DNA of 63,968 nt, taken from contig JAUYHF010000066.1 in NCBI GenBank assembly GCA_030690165.1, forward strand, positions 1-63,968. The letters run 5' to 3'. Of this stretch, positions 57,742 through 63,968 are shown one piece after another (the first letter of the stretch is position 1; each line of letters begins with the position of its first letter). The translations under genes were made by a program, and so were the position numbers. This DNA comes from Deltaproteobacteria bacterium (GTDB taxonomy: Bacteria > Desulfobacterota > GWC2-55-46 > UBA9637). Under the pieces are notes generated by a model. It saw only the letters and a list, made by a program, of their open reading frames with translations. It was not told where the DNA came from and ran no database searches.

Positions 57742-58060
57742 AACACCTCCGACCTAAAATATTGCAGCTTACGCACAGCACGGATATTTCTTACTCGCCT
57801 GAGATTTATTAAAGCCATTTTGCACCTTCCGTAATATATTAATTTGGTATCATACTATAACGGGAAGAGAATTGTTAATAGATTAATTAGGAAAAAGGGT
57901 ATACTGCTGGGGGTCAGACTTGATAATTGACATTGGGCTAAAAGAGGACTCTGCCTATTCAGCTAAGCATGGCGCATAGTTCTCAATCTACAACTCTCAC
58001 TTTCAAAGACACCGTACTTTCCTATCTTCATCAATATTATTTTGTATTAAACCTGATATT
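57742..58060. other. intergenic region between FAD dehydrogenase and prfC
   Basis: There is no gene on either strand. The FAD-dehydrogenase ribosome-binding site is at 57750. GGGGTCAGACTTGATAATTG at about 57909-57928 resembles short interspersed repeats that accompany transposase relics. The rest is AT-rich without clear structure. Confidence 0.45.
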
Positions 58061-59656
58061 TTATTCAACTATGGGTGAATCGAGAAATTCTATGGCAGGG
58101 TTGTTTTCGGAAAAATAGTTTAAAGACCAATCCGATGAGAAAAGAATAACCCTTCGCTCTTGATCGTCTGTTGCCAATGCCCCTCCTTGAGGCAAACGTC
58201 CTTCTAAGACTTTATTTTCTGGAGAGGAACCCAGCCATTTCAAAATCTTCCACGGCTTCATTTCAAGGCTGGACTCGGCTCCATATTCGTCTTTCAAACG
58301 ATATTGTAAAACCTCGAACTGCAAAGGCCCTACAGCTCCCAAAAGAGGGGTCGTGCTCCGTGAGTGCTGCAGATAAAAGGCTTGTACAACGTCCTCGGCA
58401 AGAAGATGATCCAACCCCTTGCGGAAAGCTTTATAATTTGACGTTACCACATTTTGCAAATAGGCAAAATATTCCGGTGCAAAACGGGGAATTTCTTCAA
58501 GAACAAGATCGGAATCAGTACTGATCGTATCGCCTATACGAAAATCCAATTTTGTAACAAAACCAATTATATCGCCGGGATACGCCTCGCTAATAACCTC
58601 CCTGCTGCGTCCAAAAAGATTAAATGAATCCGACAAACGAATATCGCGCCCTGACCTGGCATGATAGAGCTTCATATCACGATAAAATCTACCTGAACAA
58701 ACTCTGGCAAAAACCACTCGGTCCCTGTGTAAGTGGTTCATATTTGCCTGGACTTTAAAAACAAACGAGGAAAAGTGCAGGTGATCCAACGGAATCAAAC
58801 CTTGTTTTGCTTTTCTGGGAACGGGTTCCGGCGAATATTCCAGGAATCCATTTAACAGCAAATCCACACCGAAATTATTGGCAGCACTTCCAAAAAAGAC
58901 TGGTGTTGTTTTTCCATGAAGTACCGCGTTGATATCAAATCCGCCATGAGCATCGTCCAACATCTGCAACTCTTCAACAACATCAAGATACGTCTGCTCA
59001 AATAGCAGATCTTTAACGATCGGGTCTGCAAGGTCAGTTACAGAAACCGGTGCTTTATACGCTCCGCTCGGAACTTTTTCAAAAAGATGGACTTCCTTTT
59101 TAAGCCGGTCATAAATTCCTTTGAACTCCGCACCATTTCCCAAAGGCCAGTTAACCGGAAACGCATGCAGGTTAAGGACTTTTTCCAATTGATCAATCAG
59201 TTCCAATGACGATTTCGCGGGCCTGTCGAGTTTATTCATGAACGTGAAAATAGGAATGCCCCGTTTACGGCAGATCTCAAAAAGCTTGATAGTCTGGCTT
59301 TCAATGCCTTTCCCGGCATCGATCACCATTATAACCGAATCAACCGCCATCAAAACACGATATGTGTCCTCGGAAAAATCCTTATGTCCGGGAGTATCGA
59401 GCAGATTTAATTTGTAATCTCCATAATCAAATTGCAGAACCGTTGACGAGATCGAGATACCGCGCTTCTTTTCCAGCTCCATCCAATCAGAGGTGGTTTC
59501 GCGCTGCTTCTTCTTAGCTGTCACTGATCCGGCCAATTCCAAAGCTCCACCATATAACAACAACTTTTCAGTCAGAGTTGTTTTCCCAGCGTCGGGATGG
59601 GAAATAATAGCAAACGTCCTACGGCGCGAAGCTTCTCTTATGATCTGCTCATCCAT
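58061..59656 (-). CDS. prfC: peptide chain release factor 3
   Basis: 531 residues. GTPase that recycles RF1/RF2 from the ribosome after termination. The G domain has FAIISHPDAGKTTLTEKLLL (P-loop, about residues 15-34) and the RF3-type GSVTAKKKQRETTSDWMELEKKRGISISSTVLQF. LLDTPGHKDFSEDTYR and FMNKLDRPAKSS (NKxD) follow. Domains II and III are complete, with GSAANNFGVDLLLNGFLEYSPEP and FQVVTSNYKAF-like YLQNVVTSNYKAFRKGLDH. The long switch I insertion separates it from EF-G. Confidence 0.95.
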   Translation of the reverse strand: MDEQIIREASRRRTFAIISHPDAGKTTLTEKLLLYGGALELAGSVTAKKKQRETTSDWMELEKKRGISISSTVLQFDYGDYKLNLLDTPGHKDFSEDTYRVLMAVDSVIMVIDAGKGIESQTIKLFEICRKRGIPIFTFMNKLDRPAKSSLELIDQLEKVLNLHAFPVNWPLGNGAEFKGIYDRLKKEVHLFEKVPSGAYKAPVSVTDLADPIVKDLLFEQTYLDVVEELQMLDDAHGGFDINAVLHGKTTPVFFGSAANNFGVDLLLNGFLEYSPEPVPRKAKQGLIPLDHLHFSSFVFKVQANMNHLHRDRVVFARVCSGRFYRDMKLYHARSGRDIRLSDSFNLFGRSREVISEAYPGDIIGFVTKLDFRIGDTISTDSDLVLEEIPRFAPEYFAYLQNVVTSNYKAFRKGLDHLLAEDVVQAFYLQHSRSTTPLLGAVGPLQFEVLQYRLKDEYGAESSLEMKPWKILKWLGSSPENKVLEGRLPQGGALATDDQERRVILFSSDWSLNYFSENNPAIEFLDSPIVE

Positions 59657-59724
59657 ATTTTATTTGTTCATCCTTTACAATTAATTATTATCTACTCTAA
59701 ATCCTAAATCTGGGGACACCATAC

Positions 59725-59825
59725 TCATTTGCGGCGTAAATAGGACACTTCGTCTGTCAGCATTTTGTATAGCGTAATTCCTAATGCATAAATATCAGTG
59801 CGCGGGTCTTTTGGATTTGCGCAAC
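59725..59825 (-). pseudogene. serine/threonine protein kinase fragment
   Basis: On the minus strand ANPKDPRTDIYALGITLYKMLTDEVSYLRRK then stop. DIYALGITLYKMLT is kinase subdomain IX of Hanks-type kinases. Nothing of the ATP-binding lobe or the catalytic loop remains. It lies just behind prfC in a cluster of decayed genes. Confidence 0.65.
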
Positions 59826-59856
59826 GATGGTGATGGAAGGTTGCAATTCATTATAT

Positions 59857-60036
59857 CTATATAGGAATTTCTTCAGGTTTAAGCCAGATAATTTTGCCAT
59901 TACGCCAGATGACAATCGGATTACCGGCTTGCTTATGGTGAAGGAGCGCCACTTGAACAGCCTTTTTTAAAGCTTTGTCTATCGGAACCCCTGCTTTAAA
60001 AATCTCATCTATTGTTTTTTCTGGTTTCTTTTTCAT
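59857..60036 (-). CDS. small protein with NPIVIWRNGKIIWLKPEEI motif
   Basis: 59 residues from the ATG at 60034-60036; an upstream in-frame ATG at 60072 adds a non-conserved stretch. A basic N-terminus (KKKPEKTIDEIFKAGVPIDKALKKAVQVALLHHKQ) leads to a short beta-rich end (AGNPIVIWRNGKIIWLKPEEIPI). A decayed second copy of the C-terminal half is at 60768-60850. I recognise the pattern as a small uncharacterised protein seen near toxin-antitoxin-type genes. Function unknown. Confidence 0.6.
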   Translation of the reverse strand: MKKKPEKTIDEIFKAGVPIDKALKKAVQVALLHHKQAGNPIVIWRNGKIIWLKPEEIPI

Positions 60037-60106
60037 GCCTTGATTGTCCCACAAACATATCCCATATTTCAATATTGTTTATCTTTTTGTTCGTCCGCTG
60101 TCATAG

Positions 60107-60703
60107 CTATTCCAAATACTTTATTCTTTCTATCATCTCCGCTGGAGATGACAGATATTTTTTTAGTTCACGAGGCAGTTTTTCAGTCAGCTTATATGTA
60201 GAGACGCCTATTGGCTTTTTCGTATCTTTCAATGCATACGCAACTATTGTACGGTTTTTGTCCTTACATAATATAATTCCGCCTATCTCCAGAAAATCAA
60301 AGGAGTATTCATCTTTAATAGCAAGCTTTGCCTGATGACGATATTTTTCCGGTACAGTTTTATCAAAACTGGTCTGATTTGCCATATATCTTTCAAATGT
60401 GCCTGCTTCAAGCTGGTTTATCAGTACATCTTTTGTCCAGCCGAACTTCTTTGTTATCTTGATGTAAAACTCACGCTGAATATCATCCTTGCAGCGTTGC
60501 ATTATGATGACATTTTTAGTCCAGCTAATTTCTCCAACCAATGGTTGGAGTTTTGAATCGTCCTTGTATGGTGAGTAGAACTGCCGCATATTCCATAGAT
60601 TTTGGACAGAAAACCCCTGAATTCCCGGAAATTCCTTTTGCAAATCCTTTGCTAAGGTCTCTACAATTGCCTTGCCCCAGCCGAGATTCTCCTGCTTTGC
60701 CAC
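60107..60703 (-). pseudogene. DUF1016 (YhcG-type) relic lacking N-terminus and nuclease core
   Basis: The open frame starts inside the family (AKQENLGWGKAIVETLAKDLQKEFPGIQGFSVQNLWNMRQFY) because the first ~50 residues are gone. It continues correctly through EISWTKNVIIMQRCKDDIQREFYIKITKKFGWTKDVL and KLAIKDEYSFDFLEIG. It then jumps directly (near 60285) to GIILCKDKNRTIVAYALKDTKKPIGVSTYKLTEKLP, skipping the whole PDDEXK segment in frame. It resembles the relic at 27142 closely. It is not expected to cut DNA. Confidence 0.8.
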
Positions 60704-60767
60704 AATTGATTATTATGTTAGGGGGAGAGATTTTGAAAGACGGGACAATAACATGATGAAACATTAG

Positions 60768-60850
60768 TTCTGAACAGGAATTCCTTCAGGCTTGATCCAC
60801 ACAATTTTACCATCGCGCCAGATAACAATCGGATTACTGGCGTGAGGTCG
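60768..60850 (-). pseudogene. second, decayed copy of the small NPIVIWR protein
   Basis: ASNPIVIWRDGKIVWIKPEGIPVQN matches the C-terminal half of the protein at 59857-60036. The expected N-terminal half is not in the same frame. The two copies bracket the DUF1016 relic. Confidence 0.6.
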
Positions 60851-60980
60851 TAGAGTGCATAGACCATTTCGTAATCTATTTTTTATATTTGCGAATTTAA
60901 GATTTACGGGAAGCGTCCCTATATTTCCCCCAAGAAGAAAGACCTGATCCCCTTCCTTGCGCATGGAACAGCTAAAACCG

Positions 60981-61586
60981 TCAGTTCTTTCTCCCCGGAA
61001 TCATGGGCAGGATCATGGGCACTTCTTTTTGATAATTTCTGTAAACAGCTCCTAATTCCCTTGATAGACGCCTGTCTTCCCTGACTGTGCCGATAATCAT
61101 ATATATAGCAAGAATAAGATATCCGAGAAATTGTGGTAATGGGGCGCCTGTCATTGATGCCGCAAAAAATATGATGCCTCCGAAATACATTGGATGCCGC
61201 ACTATCCCATATAATCCTCGTTTACTAATAACCGTTTCTTTTTCTTTCTGTTGATCTCCGTATACCTTTTGCCTGATCCCGATAAACTCACGTATATCAA
61301 TGGAAGCAAACGATCCTGCAATTACTATTACTCCGGAAGCCAATAGAATATATTTACATATCACCAGAAAAGGAGAGAGAGCTATAATAATCGGACCAGG
61401 TATTGTACTCTGCCAGTATAACAGAGGCAATACTGTTATGATAGAAAACAAATTATAGAAAATCCGGTAAAAGGCGAATTTTTCTCCCAACTGCTTTTTA
61501 AATTTTGTAGTTGTTTTTGTTGCAACAAGGAAACTGTGCAGAAAGCACCAGAGAATCCAGAGAGCGCATAAGAGAAAATATTCCAT
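60981..61586 (-). CDS. isoprenylcysteine carboxyl methyltransferase-like membrane protein
   Basis: 201 residues with four or five hydrophobic helices (LLCALWILWCFLHSFLVA, IFYNLFSIITVLPLLYW, LSPFLVICKYILLASGVIVIAG, FLGYLILAIYMIIG). The C-terminal motif of the ICMT/PEMT fold is present: GLYGIVRHPMYFGGIIFFAAS and REDRRLSRELGAVYRNYQKEVP. The His/Arg and Glu positions there bind SAM in the family. The natural substrate (a lipid, isoprenoid or thiol) cannot be read from sequence. Confidence 0.8.
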   Translation of the reverse strand: MEYFLLCALWILWCFLHSFLVATKTTTKFKKQLGEKFAFYRIFYNLFSIITVLPLLYWQSTIPGPIIIALSPFLVICKYILLASGVIVIAGSFASIDIREFIGIRQKVYGDQQKEKETVISKRGLYGIVRHPMYFGGIIFFAASMTGAPLPQFLGYLILAIYMIIGTVREDRRLSRELGAVYRNYQKEVPMILPMIPGRKN

Positions 61587-61736
61587 TAGTGATTAGTCTA
61601 AATTGAATTAAGGGTAATATCAATTGAATTAATGACAAGAAAATAGACCGGATCCTCGCCCCCCAGATCCTAATGAACGGCAGACCTAAGGGAAAAACGG
61701 GTCAGGCCGACCAAGACTGGCCAGTAAAAAACATGA
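61587..61736. other. intergenic region, no gene recognised
   Basis: 150 bases with a C-run (CGCCCCCCAG) and a GGCC-containing imperfect palindrome (CAGGCCGACCAAGACTGGCCAG, part only quoted by position 61704-61725). It may serve as the terminator of the RluA-type gene on the minus strand. No T-run is convincing. Confidence 0.35.
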
Positions 61737-62729
61737 TTAATACGGGAAGTTCTCCTTTATTGTCCTGGAGTTTTTGCATATAAATAATTTCATGTCCTCA
61801 GGAATGGGCGCTTCAAATACCGCCAATTCATTAGATATAGGATGGCGTATCTCAAGACGTGATGCGTGAAGAAGGTGCCGCGGAACCTCCATCCATGGGA
61901 GCGGCTCATAATTTCCATCCTTGACTTTTCTTATAAATTCAAGAAATTCATTGTCTGTCCTGCCATAGAGCTTATCGCCCACCAGAGGATGACCAACGTG
62001 TGCCAGATGAATCCTTATCTGGTTCGTCCTGCCCGTTACCGGAATGCACCTTACCACAGTTGACGACGCAAAACGTTCCATAACCTCGAAAGAAGTGGCA
62101 GCATATTTAGCGCCTTCAACTTTTTCGGTCACTACTTTCCTTCTTATCGAAATACAGCTATCCTTATCATGCGCCAAATAACCCTTGACCTCAAACGAGG
62201 GGTCTCTGACAACTCCACGGACAACCGCAATATACTCCTTTGCCACTTCGCCAGCTTCAAATTGCCGCAATAGAGACCTGTGAGCAATATTCGTTTTAGC
62301 AGCGATGATGATGCCGCTTGTTTCACGGTCCAGTCTGTGCGCTAAATGTATAGTGCCGCTAAATCCACTGCCTGTCATGCGTTCACGCAAACGATTGATT
62401 AATGTATTCTTGATGTAGTTGCCATCCGCATGCGATGGCAAATTCCCAGGCTTATTCACAACTATAAATGTTTCTTCCTCATGGATAATTTGAAAATTCA
62501 TATCAACGGGAGGTTCTCGGTGAAAATCGGAATACACGACAATATCATTTATTTTCAGCAGATGATCAGGCTTTATCTCCCTGCTGTTAACCGTCACCTT
62601 CCCAATTCTTATAATCTGCTCCCATTCCTCAGGAGTACGATACTTGAACCGCTCTGAAAGAAAATCCATCAAACTTCTGCCTGCAAAGCGCGATGAGATT
62701 TTCGATGAAAGTGTTGTTTTTTCTGTCAT
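61737..62729 (-). CDS. RluA-family pseudouridine synthase
   Basis: 330 residues. An N-terminal S4-like RNA-binding region (RSLMDFLSERFKYRTPEEWEQIIRIGKVTVNSREIKPDHLLKINDIVVY) precedes the catalytic domain. That domain has FIVVNKPGNLPSHADG near residue 88, the catalytic Asp in AHRLDRETSGIIIAAKT (D134), VTGRTNQIRIHLAHVGHPLVGDKLYG and a C-terminal RHLLHASRLEIRHP. It isomerises uridine to pseudouridine in rRNA or tRNA; which position is not clear without closer comparison with RluA, RluC and RluD. Confidence 0.92.
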   Translation of the reverse strand: MTEKTTLSSKISSRFAGRSLMDFLSERFKYRTPEEWEQIIRIGKVTVNSREIKPDHLLKINDIVVYSDFHREPPVDMNFQIIHEEETFIVVNKPGNLPSHADGNYIKNTLINRLRERMTGSGFSGTIHLAHRLDRETSGIIIAAKTNIAHRSLLRQFEAGEVAKEYIAVVRGVVRDPSFEVKGYLAHDKDSCISIRRKVVTEKVEGAKYAATSFEVMERFASSTVVRCIPVTGRTNQIRIHLAHVGHPLVGDKLYGRTDNEFLEFIRKVKDGNYEPLPWMEVPRHLLHASRLEIRHPISNELAVFEAPIPEDMKLFICKNSRTIKENFPY

Positions 62730-62750
62730 TGGATGTTCGCCTTTAAGAGC

Positions 62751-63819
62751 AGGGGACGTTGATACCTAAACATCATATTGCTTTTACATCCTTGTTACCA
62801 AATAAACGCGATATGCTGGCTGATGCAACACCCAAATGACGAGCCATTTCCGCCGATGATAAGCCAAGTTCCGCACGGCCGCGCGAAGCAATGACCGCCC
62901 TCAACCGGCTAACTACCCGCCTGCGCACGCCGTTCATGACTTCCATCGGGCTGATGCCGGTCTTATCGCACTCTTGGTCGATAATTTTTCGCAGAGTCAT
63001 CCCGGATCGTTTTAACTTGAGCTGACGAAGTTCCCGCTCTTCAGTCTCTTTGAGCACCGCATGAACAAAGTCACTGCTGCCCAGTATCCGCTCATCACCC
63101 TCATCATTCATCCCGATTCTGCGTCTGGCTATGACTTGGGACCAGCCTCCAAGACTGCGGAGAAGCCCGCCGCCTGTCAACTCGCTCTGGCGTCCTAATC
63201 CGATCCCTTCCAGCATGAACTTGCGATACTCCGACAGGCTTTTTCGTCTCGTGCTGCCAAACTGCAACAGCACATAATCAGGGTTCATCCAAGAATGCTT
63301 GGCTTTTCCAATAATAGCCCTATGGCCGCAAAAGATATAGTTGTCAAGTTCTTCTATTGTCTTGATGGTGTTTGCTCTGATTGGATTTAGGTGGATGTAT
63401 CGAACCAATGCAATAAGGTAGCTGTCCTCATCGCAGAGAATTGATTTGTAACGGTTTTCGAACAAATGTCCGCTGCGCTTATGGCGGCGGTTGTAATATT
63501 GTGCATACCAAGTGAGAAGTTTCCTCATTACAGCGGATATGCCATGGTTGCCGCTCTTAAAAAGAATATGGACGTGGTTATCCATTAATACCCAGGCAAA
63601 GACAGAACAATCTCCATCTTTAACATTCTGTCCGAGGCGTTCAAGAAAACGTTCTTTGTCCTGATTGTCATCGAATATATTAGCCTTGTTGATTCCACGC
63701 ACCATGATATGGTGTAGCGCTCCTGGCGCATCGAGTCTTGCCTGTCGCGACATAACGAAATGTTATGAAAAATAATAGCTCTTGTCAACCAATTAGTTTA
63801 TTAGGTATCAACGTCCCCT
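62751..63819 (-). mobile_element. Y1-transposase element with 19-bp terminal inverted repeats
   Basis: AGGGGACGTTGATACCTAA at 62751-62769 has its exact reverse complement, TTAGGTATCAACGTCCCCT, at 63801-63819. The 1069-base interval holds one gene, a Y1 tyrosine transposase. The right end touches the stop codon of the next gene (63818-63820). Confidence 0.8.
62773..63753 (-). CDS. REP-associated-type Y1 tyrosine transposase
   Basis: 326 residues. The Y1_Tnp domain has RLDAPGALHHIMVRGINK, the metal-binding HVH of MDNHVHILF (H60, H62), the Tyr region WYAQYYNRRHKRSGHLFENRYKS and YIHLNPIRANTI. The C-terminal third carries a helix-turn-helix-like end (SAEMARHLGVASASISRLFG), probably for DNA binding. 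Such enzymes cut single-stranded DNA at hairpins and are tied to interspersed palindromes in many genomes. The start is at the ATG 63751-63753. Confidence 0.92.
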   Translation of the reverse strand: MSRQARLDAPGALHHIMVRGINKANIFDDNQDKERFLERLGQNVKDGDCSVFAWVLMDNHVHILFKSGNHGISAVMRKLLTWYAQYYNRRHKRSGHLFENRYKSILCDEDSYLIALVRYIHLNPIRANTIKTIEELDNYIFCGHRAIIGKAKHSWMNPDYVLLQFGSTRRKSLSEYRKFMLEGIGLGRQSELTGGGLLRSLGGWSQVIARRRIGMNDEGDERILGSSDFVHAVLKETEERELRQLKLKRSGMTLRKIIDQECDKTGISPMEVMNGVRRRVVSRLRAVIASRGRAELGLSSAEMARHLGVASASISRLFGNKDVKAI

Positions 63820-63968
63820 AATTCTCTATGAATGAGTTAATCACCTGCGGCAATATATTTAATATATCCCCTGCCATCATGCCAACCTGCCCCTTTTCCT
63901 TTGCCGCCTCATCCCCTGCCAATCCATGCAGATATACCCCTATCCTTGCGGCATCAATATGGCTGTAA
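63818..63968 (-). CDS. nnr: NAD(P)H-hydrate dehydratase/epimerase, C-terminus only
   Basis: The last 49 residues are in the window ([49 protein letters not shown]). [14 protein letters not shown]...GMMAGDIL is the C-terminal end of the ADP-dependent NAD(P)H-hydrate dehydratase (YjeF_C, NnrD part of Nnr), which repairs hydrated nicotinamide cofactors. The gene continues to the right of the window. Its TAG stop lies where the Y1 element's inverted repeat begins. Confidence 0.8.
   Translation of the reverse strand, partial: YSHIDAARIGVYLHGLAGDEAAKEKGQVGMMAGDILNILPQVINSFIEN

Noticed and set aside
60107-60703. Functional DUF1016 nuclease
   Set aside because: The open frame is long but lacks the N-terminal region and the whole PDDEXK segment when compared with the intact copy at 21557-22678.

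Overview
The window is a moderately AT-rich, densely packed bacterial chromosome segment from a Gram-negative-type organism. Features pointing that way are a SpoIID-domain lipoprotein, family 4 uracil-DNA glycosylase, a fused radical SAM/DUF2344 protein beside RNase G, a multihaem cytochrome c, a two-domain M16 peptidase and a UbiC/UbiA/UbiD/UbiG-type quinone pathway. This mix is most like the Nitrospirota/Desulfobacterota grade. I do not assign a genus, and the placement is inference. Two tRNA genes are visible: Val-CAC (minus) and Ser-UGA (plus).

Layout. (1) 0-15.6 kb: an insertion-sequence edge, then housekeeping genes (DUF2065, SpoIID, queA, M16 peptidase, aconitase). These are followed by an accessory patch: a UDG-like gene with integron-cassette-like borders, a RelE/Phd toxin-antitoxin pair, a truncated second bioD and a pentahaem cytochrome. 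Then come bioD, nfo, a polysaccharide deacetylase, tRNA-Val and citrate synthase with a recognisable promoter. (2) 15.9-31.4 kb: quinone genes ubiC-ubiA and ubiD...ubiG, separated by a roughly 10.7 kb defence island. The island holds a broken DUF1016 nuclease, an ORF6N protein, hsdR-like debris and a complete, GC-richer type I restriction-modification operon, hsdM-DUF1016-hsdS-hsdR. More DUF1016/Fic debris and an orphan ribbon-helix-helix protein close it. (3) 31.4-35.6 kb: radical SAM/DUF2344 protein and RNase G. (4) 35.7-50.5 kb: a large salt/osmotic-stress cluster. It begins with a promoter and a structured leader with an intrinsic terminator (candidate cation riboswitch), then a CPA2 antiporter, a CaCA exchanger, a mannosyl-3-phosphoglycerate-phosphatase-like enzyme, glycerate kinase, three glycosyltransferases (one GpgS, one Ggs-like), two mechanosensitive-channel-type proteins, an M23 peptidase, a DUF5752 protein, TreT, a deletion-damaged trehalose-6-phosphate synthase and OtsB. 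(5) 50.5-64 kb: coaBC, a zinc-dependent phospholipase C-like protein, family 4 UDG, a truncated histone-deacetylase-like gene, relA/spoT, tRNA-Ser, an FAD dehydrogenase, prfC, decayed genes (kinase, DUF1016 and a small repeated protein), an ICMT-like methyltransferase and a RluA-type enzyme. A Y1 transposase element with perfect 19-bp inverted ends follows, abutting the 3' end of an nnr gene that runs off the window.

How it fits together: region 4 reads as one osmoadaptation programme. It combines Na+/H+ and Ca2+ exchange, synthesis of glucosylglycerate-type and trehalose osmolytes, glycerate recycling, and release through MscS-type channels. The genome carries many small repeats. Several are palindromes inserted in frame inside conserved genes (queA, ubiG, the radical SAM gene, the broken DUF1016 gene), and one has an apparent empty-site counterpart within the window. 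There is also much gene decay: three damaged DUF1016 copies, bioD', TPS, an HDAC-like gene and a kinase fragment.
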